DNA of 64,000 nt from Lachnospiraceae bacterium (lineage in GTDB: Bacteria > Bacillota > Clostridia > Lachnospirales > Lachnospiraceae). The notes beneath the pieces were generated by a model, which saw only the letters and a list, made by a program, of their open reading frames with translations, was not told the origin of the DNA and did not search any database. Shown here piece by piece: positions 42,827-51,275 of the stretch. The position numbers and the translations under genes are program-made. Position 1 is the first letter of the stretch; each line of letters opens with the position of its first letter. Location of the stretch: the NCBI GenBank assembly GCA_910574185.1, contig CAJSZQ010000010.1:1-64000 (forward strand), written 5' to 3'.

Positions 42827-42854
42827 ATTATAACATTTTAGAAATACTTATCAA
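42827..42854 (-). promoter_or_regulatory. Leftward extended -10 promoter inside the invertible segment
   Basis: Minus strand: TTGATA (42854-42849), 16 bp, then TGTTATAAT with TATAAT at 42832-42827. This is 5/6 and 6/6 to sigma-A consensus with an extended -10 TG. It would transcribe through the left repeat into the BTAD regulator with a leader of about 160 nt. A weaker TATAAT also occurs at 42786-42781. Confidence 0.7.
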
Positions 42855-42991
42855 TAAATATTTACCATATATTGGTATTATCGGTTTTTTGCGAGAATTT
42901 GATAAAGCAAACAATAAAATTTCTGTTTTCATTGTGGTCATAATCGGGGTATCTTTGACACAACGACAATTACATACAAGGAGGAGACACA

Positions 42992-44170
42992 ATGGGAAAA
43001 CGTGGAGAAAACATTAGAAAACGCGGAGACGGACGTTGGGAGGCACGCATTATCACAGGGTATGATTCAGAACAGCGCGCAGTCTATCATTCTATCTATG
43101 GCAAAACCTATAGCGAGGTAAAGAAAAAAAAGAATTTATGGTTAGAACATCAATTTGCAGAAAAAACCATGCAGCCTCAGGACTATAAAAGCCAAATCCA
43201 AATAACTTTTGAAGAGCTATGCACCGAATGGTTGGAATTAAAACGCATGCAAATCAAAGAATCCAGCTATGCACATTACGTACACCTTGTCAGAAAACAC
43301 TTGCTTCCAGAACTGGGTACAAAGTATTTCTCTTCTATTACTACAGATGAATTAAATCAATTACTCCAAGCAAAACTCTGGGGAACCCAGGAACGTCAAA
43401 ATAATCTTGCCCCCAAAACCGTATCGGATATCCGGACTGTATTGATACAAATTTTAACTCATGCAAAAAACCAAAAATATCCATCCGCTGTTACCGAAAA
43501 ACTGTTTTTCCCAAAAATAAAACAACCCAGCATTCGGATTTTGAGCAAAGAAGAGCAGCAAATTCTGGAAGATTATATTTTCCAGGAACCAAAACAAAGT
43601 CCTTTCGTAATTGGTATTCTTCTGGCTCTTTATGGAGGACTTAGAATCGGAGAAATTTGTTCGCTTAAATGGCTCGATATCCATCTAGACAGCGGTCTTG
43701 TACATGTCAACAAAACACTGATTCGGATCCAGGAAACCTGCACTGAACAAGAAGATACCCCCAAAACAAAACTATTACTTGCCGAACCAAAAACCGAAAA
43801 TTCAACACGTATCATTCCTCTTCCAGGATTTATCACAGAATACCTGAAAAATTTTAAGCAATGCCCGGATATTTATGTTATTACAGGTACCGCCTTCTGG
43901 ATGGAACCGCGTACCTGCCTGGATAGATACAAACAAATATTAAAAAAAGCAGGGATTGATGATTACAACTTCCATGCACTCCGACACACCTTTGCAACCA
44001 GATGTGTAGAGACTGGATTTGATGTTAAATCCTTAAGCGAAATCCTAGGACATGCTAATGTTAATATAACTTTACAGCGATATGTGCACCCCTCTATCGA
44101 ATCAAAAAGAATGCAGATGGACAAATTGGAATCTCTCTTTGTCAGGGGTCAAAATAAGGGTCAAAAATAA
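42992..44170 (+). CDS. Tyrosine recombinase (integrase family)
   Basis: 392 residues. An N-terminal AP2-like arm-binding domain (about 5-50: NIRKRGDGRWEARIITGYD) is followed by a SAM-like core-binding domain (70-160) and a catalytic domain with Arg218, Lys267, His328, Arg331, His354 and the nucleophile Tyr364, all present. The form is that of ICE/phage integrases, yet no excisionase or cargo is near. Perfect inverted repeats flank the gene, so it probably inverts its own segment. AAGGAGGAG precedes the ATG. It is divergent from the BTAD regulator in the present orientation. Confidence 0.93.
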   Translation: MGKRGENIRKRGDGRWEARIITGYDSEQRAVYHSIYGKTYSEVKKKKNLWLEHQFAEKTMQPQDYKSQIQITFEELCTEWLELKRMQIKESSYAHYVHLVRKHLLPELGTKYFSSITTDELNQLLQAKLWGTQERQNNLAPKTVSDIRTVLIQILTHAKNQKYPSAVTEKLFFPKIKQPSIRILSKEEQQILEDYIFQEPKQSPFVIGILLALYGGLRIGEICSLKWLDIHLDSGLVHVNKTLIRIQETCTEQEDTPKTKLLLAEPKTENSTRIIPLPGFITEYLKNFKQCPDIYVITGTAFWMEPRTCLDRYKQILKKAGIDDYNFHALRHTFATRCVETGFDVKSLSEILGHANVNITLQRYVHPSIESKRMQMDKLESLFVRGQNKGQK

Positions 44171-44208
44171 ATAGAAAATAGACTATATACGGTATATCTC
44201 TGGACATC

Positions 44209-44228
44209 TCTTAAAGGAGACAGCTTTA
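44209..44228. repeat. Right inverted repeat / recombination site (IRR)
   Basis: Exact complement of 42758-42777. Here the site is perfectly symmetric outside its centre: CTTAAAG, GAGACAG, CTTTAAG (44210-44230). It lies 38 bp after the recombinase stop codon. Confidence 0.9.
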
Positions 44229-44295
44229 AGATTATACATAGATTTGCCGTTCAGACAGAGACTTCATTAAATTAGAAAAGCATACCCAAAGGTCC

Positions 44296-44342
44296 GCCTT
44301 CCAGGTACCCATAATGACCATTCGGCCGTATTGTAAAGTATC
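44296..44342. repeat. Dispersed intergenic repeat, copy C
   Basis: GCCTTCCAGGTACCCATAATG, then ACCATTCGGCCG and TGTAAAGTATC; the same unit as copies A, B and D. Confidence 0.75.
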
Positions 44343-44354
44343 AATTTAGAAAAA

Positions 44355-44399
44355 AATAAATAGTGTGCTAACCACCCGGCAATCAGCACACTATTTATT
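44355..44399. terminator. Strong bidirectional terminator right of the switch
   Basis: AATAAATAGTGTGCT (44355-44369) and AGCACACTATTTATT (44385-44399) pair perfectly over 15 bp. It would end the recombinase transcript, and after inversion would also stop transcription from the flipped promoter. Confidence 0.85.
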
Positions 44400-44433
44400 A
44401 TTTATGTCTATCAAGCAAACTTCCAGCGTTCAT

Positions 44434-44491
44434 TAAAGTATACCCTCCGGGTATCCCATCATGGCCATTCGGCCGTTTCACAAAGTATACT
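44434..44491. repeat. Dispersed intergenic repeat, copy D
   Basis: The most complete copy: AAAGTATACCCTCCGGGTATC, ATGGCCATTCGGCCG, then TTTCACAAAGTATAC. Both ends carry AAAGTATAC in the same direction, suggesting a tandem unit of about 47 bp. A partial copy (GGTATGCCTTCCAGGCGCCCC) follows at 44513-44540. Confidence 0.8.
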
Positions 44492-44576
44492 TATTGGACT
44501 ACTAATGTCCAATATGGTATGCCTTCCAGGCGCCCCGCAGAACACACTCCATGGGTACAACAAGGTACATACGTAT

Positions 44577-45611
44577 CTATTCCACATTTATCATATGAAA
44601 ACCGGCGGCTTTTTTTATTCGGTTGCTCACCGCAAGGTCCAGTCCCTCTTCGCCGGGACACTGGGTCCAAATATGAGTTACATCCGTTCTGTCAAAGCTT
44701 CTGAGCGCCTCAAAAACTCTCTGCGCATGTTCCCTTGGAGCTCCTTCTTTTCCCAACGACCTGCTTTCATACCCGTCAAAGACATCCAAGTATTCCTCAT
44801 AGCAGATAACGCCTTCACCGTTTTTGATTTGTGCTTTTATATAATCTGCACTTTTCCGACCCTCTCCAAACACCGCCGTTACCGGCGCTTTGGGTGCGTA
44901 ATGTCTGTATTTCATTCCTGGCGCTTTGGGTTTCTCTCCTTCCCGAAGCTGCCTGTAAATACTTTCGTCCGTTTCCACTTCCGGCACAACTTTTCTGATA
45001 TCTTCAAGAGAAAGACCGCCAGGCCGCAGCAATTTAGGAGGCGCAACTGTCATATCAAGAATAGTAGATTCTACCCCCACCTGACAGGCTCCACCATCCA
45101 CAATACCTGCAATTTTTCCGGCAAAATCCTCAAATACCGCCTCGGCAGTCGTGCAGCTTGGATGTCCTGAACGGTTTGCAGACGGCGCCGCAACCGGAAC
45201 CCCCGCCATTCTAATAATCTCTGCCGTCACTTCATTATCCGGACACCGCACGCCAACTGTTTTCAGCCCGCATGTGGTTTCTTTAGGGATACAGGCCTTA
45301 CTTTTCAGTATCATCGTCAAAGGTCCCGGCCAGAAAATCTCCGCCAATTTATACGCAAGCGGAGGAATATCTTCACAATATCTCTCCAGCCAGGATGCAT
45401 CCGGAATATGTATCAATAACGGATTATCCTGCGGTCTGCCCTTCGCCTCAAAAATGCCAAGAACCGCTTTCCCGTCCAATGCGTTCGCCCCCAGACCATA
45501 CACCGTTTCTGTCGGTATTGCAAGCAGCCCTCCGTTCTGTATAATCTGCGCCGCGCTCTTCAATATATATCCTTTTTTATCTTTTGCAACATGATATACT
45601 TTTGTATTCAA
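44577..45611 (-). CDS. ywlC: L-threonylcarbamoyladenylate synthase (Sua5/YwlC)
   Basis: A 344-residue enzyme making threonylcarbamoyl-AMP for the t6A37 modification of ANN-decoding tRNAs. The YrdC domain (IPTETVYGLGANA, GRPQDNPLLIHI, WPGPLT, APSANRSGHPS) occupies the first 200 residues and the Sua5 extension with PGMKYRHYAPKAPV the rest. The frame is open upstream into the tRNA gene, so the start must be internal. TTG at 45611, with GGAG eight bases before it, gives the usual N-terminus and length. Confidence 0.93.
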   Translation of the reverse strand: MNTKVYHVAKDKKGYILKSAAQIIQNGGLLAIPTETVYGLGANALDGKAVLGIFEAKGRPQDNPLLIHIPDASWLERYCEDIPPLAYKLAEIFWPGPLTMILKSKACIPKETTCGLKTVGVRCPDNEVTAEIIRMAGVPVAAPSANRSGHPSCTTAEAVFEDFAGKIAGIVDGGACQVGVESTILDMTVAPPKLLRPGGLSLEDIRKVVPEVETDESIYRQLREGEKPKAPGMKYRHYAPKAPVTAVFGEGRKSADYIKAQIKNGEGVICYEEYLDVFDGYESRSLGKEGAPREHAQRVFEALRSFDRTDVTHIWTQCPGEEGLDLAVSNRIKKAAGFHMINVE

Positions 45612-45803
45612 ATTTTTCGCTCCGTTTCCTGACAAATATTTTACGCTGAATATGGTAGATATATCGCCGTAAAATGCAATCTTCAGTTCCCAAATATTCC
45701 TGTAACTTTTTTCAAAATATTTAATAGAATATAGCTCTCCATTTGAGTTAAAAAATAAAACCACCATCCCCGGAGCATAAACTCCAAAAACAGTGATTTC
45801 AAC

Positions 45804-45876
45804 TGCGCGATCAGGGGTTCGAACCCTGGACACCCTGATTAAGAGTCAGGTGCTCTGCCAGCTGAGCTAATCGCGC
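45804..45876 (-). tRNA. tRNA-Lys (anticodon CTT)
   Basis: 73 nt on the minus strand, folding as a complete cloverleaf. The acceptor stem is GCGCGAT/ATCGCGC, the D-arm contains AGCTCAGCTGGCAGAGC, and the anticodon stem CCTGA/TCAGG holds loop CTCTTAA (anticodon CTT). The T-arm is CAGGG-TTCGAAC-CCCTG with discriminator A, and the CCA end is not encoded. No repeat of its 3' end was seen near the recombinase, so it is not an obvious attachment site. Confidence 0.97.
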
Positions 45877-46102
45877 ATCTATTATTTTCCATTCTCTGTG
45901 GCACAAAAATTATTATATCGGATATTTTACTAAAATGCAAGCTTTTTTTATGTTTTTCTTAATTTTTTTCTCTGAAAATTGTTACAGTTCACAGGTCATT
46001 TGGTAAACAGCGGAATATTTTCGGATTTACTGTACCTTGATGTTCACCACAATATTCATATATCCCGTTCCTCCTGCATATAATAAATCAGAGGGTAAAA
46101 AA

Positions 46103-46600
46103 ATGTATCGAATTATACGACGAAAAGATTTTCCTTACATACTCATAACTATAATTACCGGCATCCTTGCACATTTTGCATATGAATATTCTGGGAAAAA
46201 TCCGGTAACAGCTCTTATCGCTCCTATAAATGAATCGGTTTGGGAACATTTAAAGCTTTTGTTCTTCCCTTTTCTGCTGTCTTCACTGGCAGAATACTAT
46301 CTGCGGCGTCCGACTCTTGCAGATTTTTTCGCAGCGCGTTTCGTTGGCGTCTGGGCAGGCATGTTATCAATCGTATTTCTATTCTATGGTTACAGCGGAA
46401 TTATAGGCAGAAATTTCACGCCTGTGGATATTCTTCTGTTCATCATTGGCGTGATTGCAGCCTACTACGCTTCCGGCAAATTCGGCAAAAGACTACGCTG
46501 TCAGGAACCATTAACAATATTCCTGTGCTGGGCTTTCTCTGTGCTGCTCTTTTTTATCTTTACCTGCTTCCCTCCAGAACTCCCCTTATTTTTACAGTAG
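46103..46600 (+). CDS. DUF6512-type integral membrane protein
   Basis: A 165-residue protein with about five membrane helices. The segment NPVTALIAPINESVWEHLKLLFFPFLL is characteristic of this uncharacterised clostridial family. The ATG at 46103 follows GAGGG; 22 upstream codons are open but unsupported. It is the only plus-strand gene in this neighbourhood and converges on the DUF1002 gene with a shared terminator. Function unknown. Confidence 0.78.
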   Translation: MYRIIRRKDFPYILITIITGILAHFAYEYSGKNPVTALIAPINESVWEHLKLLFFPFLLSSLAEYYLRRPTLADFFAARFVGVWAGMLSIVFLFYGYSGIIGRNFTPVDILLFIIGVIAAYYASGKFGKRLRCQEPLTIFLCWAFSVLLFFIFTCFPPELPLFLQ

Positions 46601-46647
46601 AAAAATATTCCTGAGTATTTCACGCAGCCAAAACTTCTCCCGACATA

Positions 46648-46716
46648 AAAAAATCTATGCGGTACAATTGACGCCTATGTTATCCACAAGCTGAATTTAT
46701 ACCGCATAGATTTTTT
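46648..46716. terminator. Shared bidirectional terminator
   Basis: AAAAAATCTATGCGGTA (46648-46664) pairs perfectly with TACCGCATAGATTTTTT (46700-46716). The 17-bp stem has a 35-nt loop and A/T tracts at the base that serve both convergent genes. Confidence 0.85.
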
Positions 46717-46747
46717 CCTTATTATCTATTTATATCGCTGCATTACA

Positions 46748-47956
46748 TTAATCTTTCTTAAAGAAATTCATTATCCTTGTCAGAAGTCCGTCTTTAAAGC
46801 CGCCTTCACTAACCGTACTGTCCGTCAGCACATCGCCGCCAAGCGCCGCCTCATTGGTCTCGCTTAAAATTCCATCGTCAGATCCTACAAAGAAACTTTT
46901 AATGGAGTTCCAGGCGCTCTCCAACGCTCCCACCTTATCGTTCAGACTGTCAAGCGTATTCTGAATTGCATCCAGATCATAATCATACTGGGAAATTTTC
47001 TCCATAACAGATATAATCTGCTGTCTCTGTTCCTCAGTCAGAGTAACGTCATGATTATCCGCAATCTTGTTTACTGCTTCGCCAATCTCTCCCGAATCAG
47101 TCAATCCTTTATCAATAATCTCCGTCTTAACTTCATTCATCACTTCGGTAGCTGCCTCTGAGCCAAGCGCGTCCGACAAATTACCAGTAGCAATCAGCTC
47201 CTCCATTGCCGCTTCTTTTTTACCCGCATCCAGACTCTCGCCGCTGGCTGTCTCATATGCCATAATAATACCGGTCAGCGCTCCTGTTCCCGACACTTCA
47301 AAAGGACATGCCGCAATTACGTTACCATTCTCCATCCCCGCCGTCGTCAACGTACTGGCAATCATGTTACTGGTCACATAGTTCAAATTCGCTGTCTTAA
47401 CCTTAATCCCGCCGGAGTCCGTCGGCTCTACATAGGCACAGCTATTCGTTGTTGCGCCAATCTGCTCCGCCGTTGCAATGCCCTCCATATACTTCACTTC
47501 ATCAGCATGAGTAACAATTATCGTCCTTACTTTATCAGCGGATGTTCCGAAATATTCGTACATCGCATTTCGCTGTTCCTCAGACAGATTCTCTCCCAGC
47601 GTAACTACATTGTCCGTCTCTACCTGGTCGCCTTCCAAAACTTCTACAGGCTTCTCTTCGTCTTTTGCTTCGTCTGTCGACTCTGTCATATCTGCATTTC
47701 CTTCATCTGCGTCTGGTACAGCTTCGTTTGCATCCAAAGAGCTATCCGTTCCAACCGGATTACCCTCGCCGGACGTGCCGTCTGCTCCAATTCCACTGTC
47801 CAAATCAGTATTTCCAGCGGCGTCTTCTGCGCCAGCGTCCATTTGCGGTTCCGCCTCAGTTGTATTCGCCGCCTCCGACGCGCTCGCCATTGTCGGAATA
47901 CCCGCCGTCATCACAACCACTGCCATCAACAGTGGTAAAATCTTCTTTATTTTCAT
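46748..47956 (-). CDS. Secreted DUF1002 protein
   Basis: 402 residues. The signal peptide MKIKKILPLLMAVVVMTAGIPTMA is followed by about 90 residues of acidic, Asp/Glu/Ala/Thr-rich low-complexity linker and then a DUF1002 domain (LGENLSEEQRNAMYEYFG..., GIATAEQIGATTNSCAYVEP, NGNVIAACPFEVSGTGALTGIIMAYE). The C-terminal helical part has no anchor. The ATG at 47956 with AGGAGGG is well placed; 45 open upstream codons are not used. Extracytoplasmic, role unknown. The linker suggests it projects through the wall. Confidence 0.88.
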   Translation of the reverse strand: MKIKKILPLLMAVVVMTAGIPTMASASEAANTTEAEPQMDAGAEDAAGNTDLDSGIGADGTSGEGNPVGTDSSLDANEAVPDADEGNADMTESTDEAKDEEKPVEVLEGDQVETDNVVTLGENLSEEQRNAMYEYFGTSADKVRTIIVTHADEVKYMEGIATAEQIGATTNSCAYVEPTDSGGIKVKTANLNYVTSNMIASTLTTAGMENGNVIAACPFEVSGTGALTGIIMAYETASGESLDAGKKEAAMEELIATGNLSDALGSEAATEVMNEVKTEIIDKGLTDSGEIGEAVNKIADNHDVTLTEEQRQQIISVMEKISQYDYDLDAIQNTLDSLNDKVGALESAWNSIKSFFVGSDDGILSETNEAALGGDVLTDSTVSEGGFKDGLLTRIMNFFKKD

Positions 47957-48116
47957 AAAATCCCTCCTGGCATCGACTCCCTCGATGCACTTCCCCTTTT
48001 TAATTTTTGCGAGAACTCTGATTCTACGCATTTGAATATATGAATCCTCAACACAATATAGCACACTCTCCCCCAAATGTACACTAATCAATTCTTAGGA
48101 TTTTATAAAAATACTC

Positions 48117-48431
48117 TTAAAGAAGTTCCCGAACCCGCTCCTCAAAGACGTCCTCCTGAATCACACCCTGCATAAAGCTAAATACCTCTCCATCCTTAAA
48201 GGTCACAAAAGTCGGAACAATATCCGCGCCATATTCTGCTGCCAGCACAGCCGATTCCTCAATCTCCACCTTGCAGAATTTTATCCGGTCGTAGTATCTT
48301 CTTTCCAATTCCTCTACCACAGGTTTCATCATTGCACATTTACCGCACCAGACTGCATAAAACATTACTACCACCGGCCCTCGGCAGCGCTTTGCTTCTA
48401 TCACAAAATTTCTTGCTGTCAAATGAATCAC
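48117..48431 (-). CDS. Thioredoxin-like protein
   Basis: A thioredoxin of about 104 residues, cytoplasmic, with the redox motif WCGKC (CGPC in classical thioredoxin; Lys replaces the cis-affecting Pro) and the cis-proline in DIVPTFVTFKDG. The changed dipeptide should alter the redox potential. The start is probably GTG at 48431 with GAGGTG six bases upstream; an in-frame GTG at 48440 overlaps that site. It lies downstream of trmB by 35 bp. Confidence 0.87.
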   Translation of the reverse strand: MIHLTARNFVIEAKRCRGPVVVMFYAVWCGKCAMMKPVVEELERRYYDRIKFCKVEIEESAVLAAEYGADIVPTFVTFKDGEVFSFMQGVIQEDVFEERVRELL

Positions 48432-48466
48432 ATTTATCACCTCTATAATAGTATATTCTCTATAGC

Positions 48467-49168
48467 TTATCTCGTTGCAATCAGCTTATGGATAGAATTT
48501 CCCATACTGGAAAATTTCTCCTCATATTCTGTCATCACATTTCCCACTCTCATTTGTTCATCTGCATGAAGATTCCATGTATAAGCTGTAAGCGCCCACT
48601 CGGCTTCCTCCACCTCCCTTAGAGAAAATTGAAACAGCTCACTGTTATCCGTTTTAAATTCCACCGTCCCGCCTTCCCCCAGAATCTTATCGTATCTTCC
48701 AAAAAATTCCCTGGAAGTAAGCCTTCTTCTTGCATGACGTTTCTTCGGCCATGGGTCTGAGAAATTCAAATATACTCTTTCTATCTCTCCCGGCGCAAAT
48801 ACATTTTCAATCTCTGCTGCATCCATGCAGATAAAGCGTATATTAGAAAGTTCTTCATGAATCTTAAAATTATAGATTTCTTCACATTCTATAGACAGGC
48901 TTCCCTCTCCCCCGTAATATTCCTCATATTTTTCCACCGCACGTAAAAGAACACTGGAATAACGCTCAATTCCAATGTAATTAATCCCCGGATTCCTCTC
49001 AGCCATCGTTAAAAGAAAGCTTCCTTTCCCCATACCAATCTCAATATGCACAGGATTCGTATTGCCAAATACCCGGCTCCACTTTCCCTTATATAATTTC
49101 TCATTTTTCACTACAATAGGGTGTGCCTGTAGCACACCCTCTGCACGCGGTATATTTCTCAAACGCAT
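48467..49168 (-). CDS. trmB: tRNA (guanine-N7-)-methyltransferase
   Basis: A 233-residue SAM-dependent enzyme that methylates G46 of tRNA. It shows the SAM loop IEIGMGKGSF, the acidic GIERYSSVLLRA, and NFSDPWPKKRHARRRLTS, the family's substrate-binding signature. It begins MRLRNIPRAEGVL as usual. The ATG at 49168 is nine bases from AGAGG; another ATG at 49174 is too close to it. It is followed by the thioredoxin gene. Confidence 0.95.
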   Translation of the reverse strand: MRLRNIPRAEGVLQAHPIVVKNEKLYKGKWSRVFGNTNPVHIEIGMGKGSFLLTMAERNPGINYIGIERYSSVLLRAVEKYEEYYGGEGSLSIECEEIYNFKIHEELSNIRFICMDAAEIENVFAPGEIERVYLNFSDPWPKKRHARRRLTSREFFGRYDKILGEGGTVEFKTDNSELFQFSLREVEEAEWALTAYTWNLHADEQMRVGNVMTEYEEKFSSMGNSIHKLIATR

Positions 49169-49249
49169 TCTCATTATCCTCTTGTCACCAATCAGCTATC
49201 ACCCAGGCCGCGCTCATGACTGCGGCATAAGTCCGTCCAGCGCTATACG

Positions 49250-51160
49250 CTAAAATTCAAAAATAGCTACTCCGTAAGCCGGTAGCGGGTATGCAAAAGA
49301 GTATGGCCTTCCGTCGCATTCCGACTTAACCGCTTTATAAACGTCCGGCCTCTCTGCGCCGCTTCCGCCGTATTTCGCTTCATCGCTGTTTAATACCAGC
49401 TTATACTGTTTACGTCTTGGCACTCCTACCCGATAGTCTTCTCTTTCCACCGGCGTGAAATTACATACAAACAATAAATTCTGCTTCCCACCTTTGGCAT
49501 GACGTATAAAGCTGAAAATACTTCTGTCTTTATCATCTGCGTTAATCCACTCAAATCCTTCCCATGAATTATCCAGCTCATAGAAAGCCTTTCTGCGCTT
49601 ATACAGATGGAGAAGATCTCGCATCCAGTTCTGAATCTGCCGGTGCGGGGCTTCCTCAAGCAGATACCAGTCAAGCTCTCTCTTCTCACTCCACTCCCGC
49701 AGCTGAGCAAACTCTTGTCCCATAAACAAAAGCTTCTTACCAGAATGTCCCATCATAAAAGCATAAGCCACTTTCAGATTAGCAAATTTATCAAATCCAA
49801 GACCGGGCATCTTATTCAGCATCGAACACTTTAAATGCACCACTTCATCATGAGACAGCACCAAAATATATTTCTCGCTGTAAGCATAGCTCATAGCAAA
49901 AGTCATATTGTAATGCGCGCCTTTCCGGAAATACGGGTCCAGCTTCATATATTCGGTAAAATCATGCATCCATCCCATGTTCCACTTCAGGCTAAATCCC
50001 AGCCCGTCATCCTTCACATCTCCGGTAACCGCCGGCCACGCAGTAGACTCCTCCGCTATCATCAGCGCGCCCGGATTACGCCCCAGCACAACCGAATTGA
50101 GATGCTTGAAGAACTCTATAGCCTCCAGATTCTTATTGCCTCCATATTTATTAGCAACCCATTCTCCGTCTCTCTTACCATAGTCCAGATAAAGAATAGA
50201 AGCTACCGCATCCACCCGGAGACCGTCAATATGAAAATGCTCTATCCAGTAAAGCGCATTGGAAATCAGGAAATTCCGCACCTCATTCTTGCCGAAATCA
50301 AAAATCTTCGTCCCCCAGTCCGGATGCTCTCCCTTTTTCGGGTCTGCGTATTCATATACCGGCGTACCGTCAAAATCAGCAAGTCCATGAGCGTCCCGCG
50401 GAAAATGCGCCGGAACCCAGTCAAGAATAATTCCAATCTTATTCTTGTGCAGATAATCCACCATCCACGCAAAATCCTCCGGCGTTCCATACCGAGAAGT
50501 CGGTGCAAAATATCCTGTCACCTGATACCCCCAGGAACCGTCAAACGGATGCTCCGCAATACCGATTAATTCAATATGCGTATATCCCATGTCCTTAATA
50601 TACCTGGCAATTTCCTTAGCAAATTCACGATAACTATAGAACCCATCTTCTCCTTCTGGATGCTTCTTCCATGAACCAATGTGCGCCTCATAAATGGACA
50701 TCGGCTGTTCAGTATGTTTCCACTTGCTTCGCTGTTCCATCCACGCCTTATCCGTCCACTTAATATTCGATATATCAAATACCTTCGACGCTGTTCCCGG
50801 TCTTAATTCCGCATGATATGCGAACGGGTCCGACTTATTAATAAACTCACCTTTATAGGTCTCAATGCAATACTTGTACATAGCATATTCCGCCACATCC
50901 GGTACAAAACATGTATAAATTCCAAGCGGTTCTGTACGCTCCATTCGATTCACAGTTCTGTCCCAATTATTAAATTCCCCCACGACAGATACCGATTTTG
51001 CATTCGGCGCCCATACCGCAAAGTATACCCCTTTTTTTCGGCCATCCTTCACCGGATGTGCTCCCAACTTTTTAAAAATCTCGTAATGAGTACCCTGCCC
51101 AAACAAATAATGATCGAGCTCCCCCACCTCATAAGCTTTTTCTTTTTTCTTTTCTGCCAT
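49250..51160 (-). CDS. glgB: 1,4-alpha-glucan branching enzyme
   Basis: A 636-residue GH13 enzyme that adds alpha-1,6 branches to glycogen. An N-terminal CBM48 (YFAVWAPNAKSVSVVGEFNNWDRTVNRM) is followed by the catalytic barrel with nucleophile Asp in DGLRVDAVASILYLDY, general acid Glu in MIAEESTAWP and the LSHDEVVH segment, and then a beta-sandwich end. The length is normal for the family. No other glycogen genes are beside it, so the pathway is split on this chromosome. AAGGTGAGG precedes the ATG. Confidence 0.96.
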   Translation of the reverse strand: MAEKKKEKAYEVGELDHYLFGQGTHYEIFKKLGAHPVKDGRKKGVYFAVWAPNAKSVSVVGEFNNWDRTVNRMERTEPLGIYTCFVPDVAEYAMYKYCIETYKGEFINKSDPFAYHAELRPGTASKVFDISNIKWTDKAWMEQRSKWKHTEQPMSIYEAHIGSWKKHPEGEDGFYSYREFAKEIARYIKDMGYTHIELIGIAEHPFDGSWGYQVTGYFAPTSRYGTPEDFAWMVDYLHKNKIGIILDWVPAHFPRDAHGLADFDGTPVYEYADPKKGEHPDWGTKIFDFGKNEVRNFLISNALYWIEHFHIDGLRVDAVASILYLDYGKRDGEWVANKYGGNKNLEAIEFFKHLNSVVLGRNPGALMIAEESTAWPAVTGDVKDDGLGFSLKWNMGWMHDFTEYMKLDPYFRKGAHYNMTFAMSYAYSEKYILVLSHDEVVHLKCSMLNKMPGLGFDKFANLKVAYAFMMGHSGKKLLFMGQEFAQLREWSEKRELDWYLLEEAPHRQIQNWMRDLLHLYKRRKAFYELDNSWEGFEWINADDKDRSIFSFIRHAKGGKQNLLFVCNFTPVEREDYRVGVPRRKQYKLVLNSDEAKYGGSGAERPDVYKAVKSECDGRPYSFAYPLPAYGVAIFEF

Positions 51161-51275
51161 ATCCTCACCTTCTTATATCGCTATTCTGATACTGGGAGCC
51201 TATGATACTTCACTCCACAATATCTGCAGATTGCTCTGCAGTTCATTTTTTTATTATACTTGATTCATCCATAAA

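Larger units (their letters stand above)
42658..42991. promoter_or_regulatory. Control region between regulator and recombinase
   Basis: A 334-bp AT-rich gap that holds the left inverted repeat (42758-42777), a strong leftward promoter (42827-42854) and the 5' leader of the recombinase gene. Only the part right of 42758 would be flipped by recombination, so the promoter is mobile relative to the regulator. Confidence 0.7.
42758..44228. mobile_element. Putative invertible DNA segment (phase switch)
   Basis: A 1471-bp segment bounded by perfect 20-bp inverted repeats. It contains one gene, a tyrosine recombinase, and a promoter directed out of the segment toward the BTAD pilus regulator. Inversion would turn that promoter away and place the recombinase gene in the same direction as the regulator. 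No transposition, conjugation or phage genes are nearby, so a switch is more likely than an integrated element. Inversion itself cannot be seen from one sequence. Confidence 0.75.
44171..44576. other. Gene-free region right of the recombinase
   Basis: Holds the right inverted repeat, three copies or part-copies of the dispersed repeat (44296-44342, 44434-44491, 44513-44540) and a strong bidirectional terminator at 44355-44399. No coding frame is convincing. Confidence 0.8.

Noticed and set aside
42955..42983. TTGACA as the recombinase promoter
   Set aside because: A -10 at normal spacing would fall on the ribosome binding site (42980-42987), leaving no leader.
45612..45833. Longer N-terminus of the Sua5-type protein
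   Set aside because: The frame runs into the tRNA-Lys gene; a TTG with a good GGAG site at 45611 gives the family's normal start.
45804..45876. tRNA-Lys as attachment site of an integrated element
   Set aside because: No copy of the tRNA 3' end was seen near the recombinase, and the recombinase is flanked by its own inverted repeats.
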